A stretch of 64,000 nucleotides of DNA from Clostridium paridis (lineage in GTDB: Bacteria > Bacillota > Clostridia > Clostridiales > Clostridiaceae). This document shows, one piece after another, positions 42,324 through 51,598 of the stretch. The stretch's first letter is position 1. The number at the start of each line of letters is the position of its first letter. The DNA lies in assembly GCF_016765615.1 (NCBI RefSeq), contig NZ_JAESWA010000027.1, positions 1 through 64,000 of the forward strand, written 5' to 3'. The translations under genes were made by a program, and so were the position numbers. The notes under the pieces were generated by a model. It made no database searches. It saw only the letters and a program-made list of their open reading frames with translations, and was not told the DNA's origin.

Positions 42324-43469
42324 ATGAAAGATATATTATGGTTAGTTAAAAATGGATTAAAGGTCACATTTAGAAAAAAATCTAATATCTTCTTATATAT
42401 AATTGCTCCTTTGATTGGAATATTAATATCCCTAGTTGTTTATAGTGGAAATGGTGATAATAATTTAAGAGTCGGAGTTTTAAATAAGGATAGTAATTAT
42501 ATAGCTAAAGATGCTGTTGATTATATGCAAAAATCAGGAAACTTTAAGATAGAAAATATAGATGAAGGGGATATAAATGACAAAGTAACCTCAGGAAAGC
42601 TAGACTGTGTGGTAATAATTACAGATGGATTTTCTAAAAGCGTAGAAAGTGGAAATCCAAGTAATATAGAAGTTACTTCAATAAAAGGAGCTCAGGCAAC
42701 TACCTATGTTAAGTCGTATCTATATAATTATATAAATAATATCAGTGATATAAGCAAGGTATCAGCTGGAGATAAGGAAACCTTCCAAAAGATTTATACA
42801 AACTATAGAAGTAATGATTTTAACTTATCAGTAAATACCTTAAAGGATACTTCAAAATCTAAGGCCATGACAGCACAATCAATAGGATTTTTAATTATGA
42901 TAGTGCTTATGTCAGCAGGAAATTTATCAGAAGTAATAATTAAAGAAAAGCAAAACAGAACCTACTTTAGAATATCTAGTGCACCAATAAATTCTAGAAA
43001 ATATATAATGGCAAATGTTTTCTTAAGCATGATCATTGTAACCATTGAAATAATTTTAACCTTATTAGTGTTAACTCAGGTGGTGAAGATAGATATAGGA
43101 ATGCCACTTATACAAATGTTTGGAATGTTATTCTTATTTGGATTTGTAGCAGTAGGCTTCTCACTACTTACTGTTTCTTTTGCAAAGAGTATAAGTGGAG
43201 TTGGAGCAATGCAAAACCTTTTAATAACACCTACATGTTTGCTTTCAGGATGTTTCTTTCCAATAGATATTATGCCAAAATATATTCAAAAAATTTCAGA
43301 TTTTATGCCACAAAAGTGGATATTAACTGGGCTAAGTAGTTTACAGGATGGAAATAGTATTACAAGTATATACATGAATATATTAATAATAATAGCTTTT
43401 GCAGTAGCATTCTTCCTAATTGCAATATACAAGTTCTATAGCAATGACGATGTAAGAAATATAGCATAA
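42324..43469 (+). CDS. ABC-2 type permease (second)
   Basis: 381 residues with the same plan: an N-terminal helix at about 23-42, an outer domain of about 140 residues, then five helices. It carries IKEKQNRTYFRISSAPINSR and the GCFFPIDIMPKY segment typical of ABC-2 permeases. It begins one base after the previous stop, so the two half-transporters are co-translated and probably form a heterodimer. Equivalent to LnrN. A terminator follows. Confidence 0.9.
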   Translation: MKDILWLVKNGLKVTFRKKSNIFLYIIAPLIGILISLVVYSGNGDNNLRVGVLNKDSNYIAKDAVDYMQKSGNFKIENIDEGDINDKVTSGKLDCVVIITDGFSKSVESGNPSNIEVTSIKGAQATTYVKSYLYNYINNISDISKVSAGDKETFQKIYTNYRSNDFNLSVNTLKDTSKSKAMTAQSIGFLIMIVLMSAGNLSEVIIKEKQNRTYFRISSAPINSRKYIMANVFLSMIIVTIEIILTLLVLTQVVKIDIGMPLIQMFGMLFLFGFVAVGFSLLTVSFAKSISGVGAMQNLLITPTCLLSGCFFPIDIMPKYIQKISDFMPQKWILTGLSSLQDGNSITSIYMNILIIIAFAVAFFLIAIYKFYSNDDVRNIA

Positions 43470-43479
43470 ACTTTATATT

Positions 43480-43521
43480 AAAAAGAGTTTTAAGAATAGA
43501 CTTAAAACTCTTTTTCTTTTT
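43480..43521 (+). terminator. Terminator after the ABC exporter operon
   Basis: AAAAAGAGTTTTAAG pairs perfectly with CTTAAAACTCTTTTT around a six-base loop, followed by T-rich sequence. Confidence 0.92.
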
Positions 43522-43574
43522 AATAAAAATATAATCAAGTGGCAAACTAATAAAAAAAGAAAGGTAAGAGAAAA

Positions 43575-44714
43575 ATGAGTTATGATATTTTAATAAGTAA
43601 ATTACAGGAACATAACCAAGAAGCAATCTTACTTACTGAGGCCTTTAAACCTAAAAAGATTATATTTTTACATGGAGAGAATGAAAAAAATGAAGTTAAT
43701 CATATAAATGAACTTTATAAAGAAAAATTCCCGGAAGTTATTGTTGAATTAGTAAAGTTAGAAGTTATATCTCTTGAAGATGTTAGTGGATTAATAGAAA
43801 AATTTAAAGAGGAAAAGATTGCAATAAACCTTAAGGATTTAAACAGTTTGTCAATGATTATTCTTGTGCATTTATGTGAAAAATTTAATATCGAAGGCTT
43901 ATACCTAGACATAGTAGGGGAAAAATTATTAAAACTAGATAAGGGGAATTTAAGCATAACAAAAACTAATATTAAAGATTTAAATATTAAAGAGGTAATA
44001 CAAAGCAATGGAGTAAGCATAATATGCGAGACAACAGATATTAATAGAAATAGTACCTTAAAAGAAATGGCTAATATCATAGCTAATAATTTAAACTTTT
44101 GGGAAGATATAAAATATAAATTAAATGATAAAAAAATATTTATTAATGATATTGAAGACCCTTTTGTGATAAGAATAGATACAAAATTATTTGAAGATAA
44201 GGAAAGAAGTTTATGTGATAAGGCAATTGAATATCTAAAAGATAAAAATCAACTGGAATATGATAAAGAGGGCGATGGCATAATTACAGTGAAGTTCTCC
44301 AATAATTATATAAAAGGCTTTATATTTAAGAGTGGAAGCTGGCTTGAACTATATACCCAAAATATTATTGAAGAGATACAAGAAATTGAAGAGGTGAAAA
44401 CGGGAGTTTTATTTTTATGGGGAGATGAAGAAGTAAGACTTAAAAATGAAATTGATGTTATGGCAATAAAGGATTCAAAGCTAATATGTATTTCCTGTAA
44501 GGATAGCGCAAAATATGATGATGTGGCTTTAAATGAACTAGATGTATATAGTAATAAAACTGCAGGGCAGGTGGTTAAAAAAGTTTTAGTTGCAACTAAG
44601 GCACCTATAAAGATTTCTGTTTTAGAAAGAGCAAAGGAAATGAATATAGACATTATAATTTTTGACGGAAATAGAAGTGAGTTTAAGAAAGCTTTAGAAA
44701 AAAGCTTAAAATAG
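43575..44714 (+). CDS. Card1/DUF1887-like CARF-domain nuclease, no CRISPR nearby
   Basis: 379 residues. The N-terminal half (1-150) looks like a CARF ligand-binding domain, opening with EAILLTEAFKPKKIIFLHG. The C-terminal third is a PD-(D/E)xK nuclease-like domain: GSWLELYTQNII, then NEIDVMAIKDSKLICISCKD, and a later Lys-rich helix. Card1/Can2 enzymes bind cyclic tetra-adenylate made by type III CRISPR and cut nucleic acids. Here the usual ECK triad reads SCK, so the catalytic glutamate is absent or moved. No cas gene or repeat array is in the window. The gene is monocistronic, with AAGGTAAGAG upstream of its start. Confidence 0.82.
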   Translation: MSYDILISKLQEHNQEAILLTEAFKPKKIIFLHGENEKNEVNHINELYKEKFPEVIVELVKLEVISLEDVSGLIEKFKEEKIAINLKDLNSLSMIILVHLCEKFNIEGLYLDIVGEKLLKLDKGNLSITKTNIKDLNIKEVIQSNGVSIICETTDINRNSTLKEMANIIANNLNFWEDIKYKLNDKKIFINDIEDPFVIRIDTKLFEDKERSLCDKAIEYLKDKNQLEYDKEGDGIITVKFSNNYIKGFIFKSGSWLELYTQNIIEEIQEIEEVKTGVLFLWGDEEVRLKNEIDVMAIKDSKLICISCKDSAKYDDVALNELDVYSNKTAGQVVKKVLVATKAPIKISVLERAKEMNIDIIIFDGNRSEFKKALEKSLK

Positions 44715-44739
44715 AATGTAGCTAATAAATATGTAAACT

Positions 44740-44786
44740 TAGGTGTTGTCATTATAAGATTCTTAAAAATCTCGACAACACCTTTA
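44740..44786. terminator. Inverted repeat between convergent genes
   Basis: AGGTGTTGTC (44741-44750) and GACAACACCT (44774-44783) form a 10 bp stem with a 23-base loop. Only short T and A runs flank it, so it is a weak terminator for either side. Confidence 0.6.
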
Positions 44787-44800
44787 AAGTTAAAAAGTTA

Positions 44801-45118
44801 TTAATTAAGGAATACTGAAAAAAATGAAAAGATAATATAACCTATTAATAATAAAGAGATTGCAATAAATAAAAACAATACTTTTTGGCGTTTTTTCATC
44901 TTACTAAAATATAAAAAACATAAAGAAAGTGAAATAGCACTAAAATAAATACCAAAAAGTATGTATTTGAACAATATAAGTGATCCTGTCATAGTTGGAT
45001 ACAATATATTATTTTGATGATAAATAGTATATTGATGTTTCCCGATAATAAAAAATATAGTAAAAGTAATTAGCGGTATAATCACTAAAGTAAATACTTT
45101 TATTAATTTATTATTCAT
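44801..45118 (-). CDS. Small membrane protein, three helices
   Basis: 105 residues, mostly hydrophobic, with three membrane helices and a short basic loop KMKKRQK. I recognise no family. It starts five bases after psd ends, with no strong ribosome binding site of its own beyond the end of psd, so it is probably translated by coupling. A role in membrane lipid metabolism is possible from context only. Confidence 0.65.
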   Translation of the reverse strand: MNNKLIKVFTLVIIPLITFTIFFIIGKHQYTIYHQNNILYPTMTGSLILFKYILFGIYFSAISLSLCFLYFSKMKKRQKVLFLFIAISLLLIGYIIFSFFSVFLN

Positions 45119-45123
45119 GAACT

Positions 45124-46014
45124 TTACTCACTTCTTTTTCCTATGGTTTCGCCCATTAGGACTCTTGTTTCAAAACCTAATTCAGTTTGTTCTACGATTT
45201 CCTTATCTATCTTTACCATACCTTTTTTGAAGAATAATACAGTAGTAGATCCTCCAAACTTAAAGTAGCCTTTTTCTTGCCCTTTTTTAGCTGGTTCTAA
45301 AGGTTTATAGGTTTGAATTATTGTTCCAACACAAGTAGCACCTACTTCAACATGAATTATGTCGCCAAAGTTTTCAGATTTAAATATACTCCATTCCCTT
45401 TTGTTTTGGCAGAATAGTTTAGGAATATTCTTTAAAGCAATAGGGTTAACTGAATAGTAATGGCCTTCTATTTTTTTAGATTCTAAGCAAACCCCGTTAT
45501 CAACAAAATGATATCTATGATAATCAACTGGGCATAATCTTAAAATCAAACAAGTTCCTCCATTATATTCGTTAGCAACTTTTTCATCTAAAAGAAGTTC
45601 TTTTAAGGAATATGTTAATCCTTTTATCTGAACAACATTATCCATATCAATATTTTCAAAGGCACTTAATCTTCCATCACCAGGAGATACTAAAATATCA
45701 GGATTTTTATCTATTGGTCTAGCATCTTCAGTTAATTCTCTTACAAAAAAGTCGTTGAAGCTAGTAAATTCTTCAGGTCTCTTTTTAGAAATTCTCATAT
45801 CAATATCGAAGTCTTTAATAAATGCAGGAATCTTTTTTATACTGCCTCTAGTATCGCAATGAGCTCCATATATTTTTGTAAATAATTTTTTCTTTACGAA
45901 AAGTTCAGTTATACTCTTTCCAATAGGAGAACCATAGGACCATTCTATGTATTTTCCTCCTGCAACATTTTCTACTTCATAGCTTTTTGTTTTTCTATTA
46001 TATATTTTAATCAT
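45124..46014 (-). CDS. psd: Phosphatidylserine decarboxylase
   Basis: 296 residues. The self-cleavage site is in [10 protein letters not shown], where the serine becomes the pyruvoyl cofactor and splits the protein into beta and alpha chains. Other family stretches are [12 protein letters not shown] and [14 protein letters not shown], with the proteolysis histidine. It converts phosphatidylserine to phosphatidylethanolamine at the membrane. GTGAGGA precedes the start. A small membrane-protein gene follows on the same strand. The phosphatidylserine synthase gene that often accompanies psd is not in the window. Confidence 0.94.
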   Translation of the reverse strand: MIKIYNRKTKSYEVENVAGGKYIEWSYGSPIGKSITELFVKKKLFTKIYGAHCDTRGSIKKIPAFIKDFDIDMRISKKRPEEFTSFNDFFVRELTEDARPIDKNPDILVSPGDGRLSAFENIDMDNVVQIKGLTYSLKELLLDEKVANEYNGGTCLILRLCPVDYHRYHFVDNGVCLESKKIEGHYYSVNPIALKNIPKLFCQNKREWSIFKSENFGDIIHVEVGATCVGTIIQTYKPLEPAKKGQEKGYFKFGGSTTVLFFKKGMVKIDKEIVEQTELGFETRVLMGETIGKRSE

Positions 46015-46142
46015 TAAATAATCCTCACTTTGAATTATAATTACGTGATTAATTTTAGCACAAAGAGATTAAAATATTAACATTTATATGTTAAATTTTT
46101 AAATTGTAAGTAAATGAGATAGTTATTAAAAGGATATAGTGC

Positions 46143-46148
46143 TATAAT
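46143..46148 (+). promoter_or_regulatory. Probable -10 box of the tetR gene
   Basis: TATAAT 60 bases before the tetR start; a good -35 is not seen 17 bases upstream (ATAGTT at best). The expected transcript start lies about 20 bases before the operator at 46174, which fits repression by blocking elongation. Confidence 0.45.
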
Positions 46149-46173
46149 TTAATTACTTGTATGTTTAAGTGTA

Positions 46174-46185
46174 TTGACTAGTCAA
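46174..46185. promoter_or_regulatory. TetR operator upstream of tetR
   Basis: The palindrome TTGACTAGTCAA. Its 10-base core TGACTAGTCA recurs before the YhgE/Pip gene at 46958-46967, and these are the only two places I noticed it in this region. This is the pattern of an autoregulated TetR repressor with one neighbouring target. Confidence 0.78.
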
Positions 46186-46207
46186 AAAACATATGGAGAG
46201 GATAACT

Positions 46208-46774
46208 ATGAATAAGACGAAAAAAGGAATTTTTGAGGCAGCTATAAAAATATTTTCTAATAATGGATATAAGGGAGCAACTATGGATGAAATAGCTCTA
46301 GAGGCTGGAGTTGCAAAAGGAACTTTATATTACCATTTTAAAAGTAAGGAAGAGATATTTAGATTTATAATAATCGAAGGTATTGGTGTTCTTACTGATG
46401 AAATATCTGTAGTAGCAAATATAGATAATAACCCTGAAGATAATCTTAGGGAAATATGTATAACACAGCTTACTGTTTTATATAGAAATAAAGACTTTTT
46501 CAAGGTCTTAATGAGTCAGCTTTGGGGACAAGAAATAAGACAAATAGAGCTTAGAGAACATTTGCAAAAGTATATAAAGAATATAGAAGTTTATATAAAA
46601 GATGCAATGGATAAAGGATTTATTAAGAATGGTGATTCATATTTTATTGCTTATACCTTTTTTGGAAGCTTAGTTTCTGCTGCAATTTATGAATTAGTAA
46701 ATCAAGATAAAGAGATAGATGAAGTGGTAAATAACTTAATTGAATATACTTTTCACGGCTTAAGTGCAAAATAA
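46208..46774 (+). CDS. TetR family transcription regulator
   Basis: 188 residues. The N-terminal TetR HTH is complete: IFEAAIKIFSNNGYKGATMD, then EIALEAGVAKGTLYYHFKSKEEI. The C-terminal ligand domain is all helical and not assignable to an inducer. An in-frame ATG at 46193 overlaps the ribosome binding site GGAGAGG, so the ATG at 46208 is used. The palindrome TGACTAGTCA occurs before this gene and before the YhgE/Pip gene that follows, so it probably represses both. Inducers of such regulators next to YhgE or RND-like pumps are often membrane-active compounds; none is known here. Confidence 0.92.
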   Translation: MNKTKKGIFEAAIKIFSNNGYKGATMDEIALEAGVAKGTLYYHFKSKEEIFRFIIIEGIGVLTDEISVVANIDNNPEDNLREICITQLTVLYRNKDFFKVLMSQLWGQEIRQIELREHLQKYIKNIEVYIKDAMDKGFIKNGDSYFIAYTFFGSLVSAAIYELVNQDKEIDEVVNNLIEYTFHGLSAK

Positions 46775-46781
46775 ATAATAT

Positions 46782-46821
46782 AGAGTTTATATGAGATTTT
46801 CATATAAACTCTTATTTTTTT
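46782..46821 (+). terminator. Terminator after tetR
   Basis: AGAGTTTATATGA pairs perfectly with TCATATAAACTCT around a four-base loop, followed by TATTTTTTT. Confidence 0.92.
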
Positions 46822-46956
46822 ACAAAAAATTAAGATACCATGAAAAACAATGAAAAATAGAGAAAAATATACATGAAATCCTATACTTCACCTAAAACTA
46901 GACTACACAGTACAAAGAAATATTTTACAAAAACAAAAAATAGCTTCAAAATAGAA

Positions 46957-46968
46957 CTGACTAGTCAG
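46957..46968. promoter_or_regulatory. TetR operator upstream of the YhgE/Pip gene
   Basis: CTGACTAGTCAG, a perfect palindrome with the same core as 46174-46185, placed 28 bases before the start codon of the YhgE/Pip gene. No clear promoter boxes were found around it. Confidence 0.78.
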
Positions 46969-46996
46969 TACAAAAAGTGGTGAATGAGGTGAAGTT

Positions 46997-49906
46997 ATGA
47001 AATTTTTAAAAGTTGCAAAGGAGGATCTTTCTTCAATTTATAAGAATAGATTCTTAAGATTTGCTATCGCAGGAATAATTATAGTACCGTTACTTTATAG
47101 CTTACTTTACTTGGCGGCATTCTGGGATCCATATTCTAGAATGGATAAACTTCCAGTTGCAGTTGTAAACCTCGATGCGGGAGCCACAATGGATGGAAAA
47201 GAAGTAAACTATGGTAAAGATATTACAGATGAACTTAAAGATAACAAGGATATGGGGTGGAGATTTGTTAGTTACCAGGATGCAGTAGACGGAACAAAGG
47301 GAGATAAGTATTACTCCATGTTTGTAATCCCAGAGGATTTTTCAAAGAATATAGTTACTGCAAAGGACTCTACACCAGTAAAAGCAGATATCATTTATAC
47401 ATCAAACAATAGAAAAAACTTCTTAGCATCTCAAATAGGAAGTAAGGTAGAGGATAAGCTAAAGGCAACAATTAATGAAAAGATTTCTAAGGAATATGTG
47501 AAGGTTACTTATGAAAATCTTGATACTGTAAAATCTGGAATGAATGATGCAGCGGATGGAAGCGGTAAGTTAGCAGATGGATTAACCACGCTAAAAGGAA
47601 ATATTCCAGCCTTAGAAGATGGAGTTAATAAGCTTTATGATGGATCAAATCAATTAAATGGAGGATTAGCTGAACTTAATAAAAATGTTTCAACTATAAA
47701 TCCTGCTGAGCTAGTCAAGATCTCAAGTTATTTGACTCCAGAAAATAAAGACAAAATCACAAATATAATAGCTACAGCAAGACAATTTGAAAACAAGGAT
47801 TTATCTTCTTTAGATAAAATAACACCAGAGACTATAAATCAGGTTAATAAGAGCTTTACTGATTTACAAGCTGTAACTAATTCAAATGGATTAAAGGTAA
47901 TTCTTAGTCAGCCATCAATACAAAAGTTAGTAGTCCAAATGAATCCTAATAATCCAGATGGATATCAGCAGATAGCTTTAAGAATGCAAAATGTTGATAA
48001 ACTACTTGCAGATGCAACAACTCTTCAAGGAACCCTAGCAGATCTACAAGGAAAGATTCCAAAGGAATTATTAAATGCTGATGCAAATGCACAATTAGAG
48101 AACTTAAAAGTATTAACTGTTGCAGCAAACAATCTACAAAGTGCAAGTAAGCTTATCACTAATGACGATATAACTAAACTATCTGCACTTTTAAGTAATC
48201 CAAGCTCTGTGCAAGCTTTAATTACAAAAATTGAAACAACAAATAATCAACTAAAAAATATAAATGCTGGTTTAGATCAAATGCTTAAACCTTTAAAAGA
48301 TGCAGGCATGACAGATGACCAAGCTATAAATGCATTAAATACTAATATTCAAGGATTAATAAATTCAATAAGAACTCAAGCAGCAGCTGCAGCAAGTACA
48401 AATGCACCAACTATACAAGTTCCAACAAGCTCAGCAGCATTAATTGCAGGTTCATTAACCTTAACTGAAGGATTACTATCTAATAAAGCCTTATTAACTG
48501 ATGCATCAACTCAGTTAACAAGCTTAGATACTTTAGTTAAATCAAAAGCATACGTAATGGCTCAAAACCCAAATAGCGTAACAGCTTTAAAGAATTTGTT
48601 AGACAATTATAATCCTACAATGACTGCTATAAATAATGAGGTTCCATTATTAAATTCACTAGGTCAGTTAATGACACCAGATAATATTAGAGAAATTAAT
48701 GGACTTATGGCAAACGTAGGAACACTAAAAACAGATATAGCAAATAATCAAGACAACTTAAATCTACTAATGGATGTATCAAGAGTATCAAAGGATCCAA
48801 GTGTAAAGGCTCTAATTCCAAAATTAATGTCAGTTCAAACTGATATTAATAATGCAAAACCTATATTAAGTGATTTATCTTCTCCACAAACTATGGAGTT
48901 ATTACAAAACAGTCCTAAATATGTAGGTATGGTAAAGGGACTTCAAAAGGATCTTAAGACAAATGATCAGATATTAGCTGAGGCAAATACAGCAATAAGT
49001 CAAGGAAAGATTGAGGAAGCTAAGGCATTAATTAATGGATTACCTGCCTTAACAAGTGGAGTTAGTCAATTATATGATGGATCAACTCAGCTAAAAGGTG
49101 GACTTGGAGACCTTAAAGGAAGTGTTCCTGAATTAAAAGATGGGGTAACTAAGCTTTCTGATGGTTCTAATGAACTTTCCTCTAAACTTAAAGATGGAGC
49201 AAGTGACTTAGATAAAGGATTAGTTAATACTCCAGATGAAATGGGTACATTTATTTCAAATCCAGTAAACATGGATAATAAGATAATTGATGAGGTAAAA
49301 AATTACGGAACAGGCTTTGCACCATACTTTATACCATTATCTCTTTGGGTAGGAGCTCTTATGATGTTCTTTGTACTTTCACCTAAGTCAAAGGCTGAAA
49401 GAGAAGGAAAGAAGATGAGTTCAATTTCAGTAGTTTTAGGTAAATATATGACACTAGGACTTATAGGTATGGTTCAAGCAATACTTGCAAGCTTAATAGT
49501 ATTAGCATTAGGCTTAAGTCCTCAAAACATGGCACTATATTTCTTGTTTAATATGCTAATGTCATTAACTTTTGTAGCTATGATTCAATTCTTCATAACT
49601 ACACTAGGAGATGGAGGAAAATTAATAGCAATAGTGTTATTAATACTTCAATTAACAGCTTGTGCAGGTACTTTCCCATTAGAAGTAGTACCAAACTTCT
49701 TCAAAGTACTTAATCCATATATGCCATTCACTTATGCAGTAAAAGCATTAAGAGAAGCTATTTCAGGAACAGACGTATCTGTAATAGCTCAGTGTTCAGG
49801 TGTATTTGCATTAATTTCAGTAGTATTTGTATCACTAACTATAGTATTTAAGAAAAAAGGCGATTTTATATCAGATAAGATAGAAGAAGTAAAACAAGCA
49901 GCATAG
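46997..49906 (+). CDS. YhgE/Pip domain membrane protein
   Basis: 969 residues. The N-terminal helix (about 21-43) is followed by LPVAVVNLDAGATMDGKEV, the YhgE signature. A large outer domain of about 700 residues contains helical repeats with LYDGSNQLNGGL and LYDGSTQLKGGL, then five or six C-terminal helices of ABC-2 type. YhgE/Pip proteins include phage infection protein of lactococci and EsaA of type VII secretion. A linked type VII locus is not present. In this context, under a TetR repressor, export or membrane-stress defence is more likely. GAGGTGA precedes the start. Confidence 0.9.
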   Translation: MKFLKVAKEDLSSIYKNRFLRFAIAGIIIVPLLYSLLYLAAFWDPYSRMDKLPVAVVNLDAGATMDGKEVNYGKDITDELKDNKDMGWRFVSYQDAVDGTKGDKYYSMFVIPEDFSKNIVTAKDSTPVKADIIYTSNNRKNFLASQIGSKVEDKLKATINEKISKEYVKVTYENLDTVKSGMNDAADGSGKLADGLTTLKGNIPALEDGVNKLYDGSNQLNGGLAELNKNVSTINPAELVKISSYLTPENKDKITNIIATARQFENKDLSSLDKITPETINQVNKSFTDLQAVTNSNGLKVILSQPSIQKLVVQMNPNNPDGYQQIALRMQNVDKLLADATTLQGTLADLQGKIPKELLNADANAQLENLKVLTVAANNLQSASKLITNDDITKLSALLSNPSSVQALITKIETTNNQLKNINAGLDQMLKPLKDAGMTDDQAINALNTNIQGLINSIRTQAAAAASTNAPTIQVPTSSAALIAGSLTLTEGLLSNKALLTDASTQLTSLDTLVKSKAYVMAQNPNSVTALKNLLDNYNPTMTAINNEVPLLNSLGQLMTPDNIREINGLMANVGTLKTDIANNQDNLNLLMDVSRVSKDPSVKALIPKLMSVQTDINNAKPILSDLSSPQTMELLQNSPKYVGMVKGLQKDLKTNDQILAEANTAISQGKIEEAKALINGLPALTSGVSQLYDGSTQLKGGLGDLKGSVPELKDGVTKLSDGSNELSSKLKDGASDLDKGLVNTPDEMGTFISNPVNMDNKIIDEVKNYGTGFAPYFIPLSLWVGALMMFFVLSPKSKAEREGKKMSSISVVLGKYMTLGLIGMVQAILASLIVLALGLSPQNMALYFLFNMLMSLTFVAMIQFFITTLGDGGKLIAIVLLILQLTACAGTFPLEVVPNFFKVLNPYMPFTYAVKALREAISGTDVSVIAQCSGVFALISVVFVSLTIVFKKKGDFISDKIEEVKQAA

Positions 49907-49919
49907 AAGAGTAATTAAT

Positions 49920-49962
49920 AAGAGGCTGAGCATTTATATTTAAGTGCAACAGCCTCTTTTTT
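49920..49962 (+). terminator. Terminator after the YhgE/Pip gene
   Basis: AAGAGGCTG pairs with CAGCCTCTT around an AT-rich loop, followed by T run. Confidence 0.88.
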
Positions 49963-50094
49963 ATATAAAAATATTTTGTAGGATATTAGGTTTATTTCAA
50001 TATACTTCAAATATATGAAATAATATGGTAAAGTTTAATGGTATTTATATATTAATAAATCTTAAGATTAAGAGTAAAAAAGGAATGATTTAAT

Positions 50095-51441
50095 ATGTCA
50101 AAAAGAAAAATTTTAAGAATATTATTAGGATTGGCATTAGTTTCAAGTATTTTAGTATCAAATAGTTTAATAAAAGTACAAGCTCAGACACTGGCTAACA
50201 AAAGGCTTGAAGGAAAAGATAGGTATGAGACTGCTATATCCATAAGTAATGAAGTTATTAAAGATTCAACTGTAAATAATGTAATATTAGCAACAGGGAG
50301 TGACTTTCCAGATGCATTAACAGGAAGTGTACTTGCAGCCAAATTAAAAGCTCCGATATTACTTACTGGAGATGATAGCAACAATGCTAAGGATTTAGAT
50401 TTTATAAATAAGAATTTACCTAAGTCAGGGAATATATATGTTTTAGGTAGTTCGGGGGTAATACCTGATAAGCTTATAAATCAAATTAAGGCAAATGGAT
50501 ATAACAATATAACTAGATTAGGTGGAAATAATAGAGAAGAAACTGCAAGAATTATAAATCAAAATCTAAACGTACCAAAGGGAACTACTGTAGTAGTAGT
50601 AACAGGGCTTGACTTTCCAGATGCATTATCTATTTCAAGTGTAGCAGGAGTTTATCAATACCCAATTGTGCTATCTTATAAAGATAGTTTACCATCTGCT
50701 TCAATTCAAACACTTAAAGATATACAACCAAGTAATGTTTATATAATAGGAAGTGAAGGTGTTGTTTCAAATAATGTTGTTAATCAAGTTAAATCAGCAA
50801 CACCATCTGTAGGCTCTAATGTTTTTAGATTTGGTGGAAAGGATAGATTTGAAACTTCAACACTTATTGCAAAGTCATTTGGACTAAATTCTACAAATTT
50901 ACTTATTGCAACTGGTTTTGATTTTCCAGATGCATTAAGTGGAAGTGTACTAGCATCAAAGCTAAGGGCTCCAATTCTACTAGTTAATTCAAATGATACA
51001 ACAACTACTAAAAATTATTTAGATAATGATGCAACCCATATTACAGGATTAATATTCCTAGGTAGTTATGGGGCTGTAAGTCAAGCAGCAGAAAAAGAAC
51101 TTATAAATGCAGATTCAACAGGTCCAATATATCAACCAGTGATAGGTAAGCCTTCCTTAGAATATATGAATTCAATTTCTGTAACAGCGGATAATTCTAT
51201 TATTGATGGTGGTATGATAAATGAACATAAACTTCCTTATGATGGTAAGTACTATCATATTCATAGAGAAACTCGACTTCCTGAAGGTTCACCATACGGA
51301 GAATGGTATATTGAAGACTATTATATGAAAGTTTTAAGAGAAGTAGTAGGAACTGACGGAAAAATAAGAAGATATATTAATATAATATGTATTGATAGCT
51401 TTGGACAATTTAATGATGTTGGTTATATCTATATGAATTAA
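50095..51441 (+). CDS. Secreted cell-wall-binding repeat 2 (CWB2) protein with a unique C-terminal domain
   Basis: 448 residues. A signal peptide ends near VQAQ (residue 31). Three CWB2 repeats follow (about 37-125, 127-222, 228-325), each with a phrase like ILATGSDFPDALTGSVLA; the second reads VVTGLDFPDALSISSVA and the third IATGFDFPDALSGSVLA. CWB2 modules bind anionic polymers of the cell wall. The last 110 residues are unlike CWB2, rich in Tyr and charged residues (YHIHRETRLPEGSPYGEWYI), and I recognise no family. They would be the active or binding part displayed at the surface. It is monocistronic. Confidence 0.9.
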   Translation: MSKRKILRILLGLALVSSILVSNSLIKVQAQTLANKRLEGKDRYETAISISNEVIKDSTVNNVILATGSDFPDALTGSVLAAKLKAPILLTGDDSNNAKDLDFINKNLPKSGNIYVLGSSGVIPDKLINQIKANGYNNITRLGGNNREETARIINQNLNVPKGTTVVVVTGLDFPDALSISSVAGVYQYPIVLSYKDSLPSASIQTLKDIQPSNVYIIGSEGVVSNNVVNQVKSATPSVGSNVFRFGGKDRFETSTLIAKSFGLNSTNLLIATGFDFPDALSGSVLASKLRAPILLVNSNDTTTTKNYLDNDATHITGLIFLGSYGAVSQAAEKELINADSTGPIYQPVIGKPSLEYMNSISVTADNSIIDGGMINEHKLPYDGKYYHIHRETRLPEGSPYGEWYIEDYYMKVLREVVGTDGKIRRYINIICIDSFGQFNDVGYIYMN

Positions 51442-51465
51442 AGTAAAAATAGCGTTTGAGATTGA

Positions 51466-51503
51466 AATGAACTAGCTAAAAAGAAGAAAGCTAGTTCATT
51501 TTA
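51466..51503 (+). terminator. Terminator after the CWB2 gene
   Basis: AAATGAACTAGCT pairs with AGCTAGTTCATTT around a purine-rich loop. Confidence 0.85.
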
Positions 51504-51519
51504 AATTTCCCGGAAAATA

Positions 51520-51548
51520 TTGACATAGGTGAACCCTAATGATAGTAT
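51520..51548 (+). promoter_or_regulatory. Probable promoter of the DUF4003-DUF2207 pair
   Basis: TTGACA at 51520-51525 and TAGTAT at 51543-51548 with a 17-base spacer, 51 bases before the DUF4003 start. Confidence 0.55.
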
Positions 51549-51598
51549 TAACGTATAAAAGGTTATTTGATACCATATAATAATTTGAGGTGGATTTA

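Noticed and set aside
43575-44714. CRISPR array or cas genes near the Card1-like gene
   Set aside because: No regularly spaced repeats of 25-40 bases and no Cas protein motif were found in the neighbouring genes, which are an ABC exporter and psd.
46174-46179. TTGACT as the -35 box of tetR
   Set aside because: No -10 box follows at 16-18 bases, where the ribosome binding site lies instead; the bases are better explained as half of the operator palindrome.
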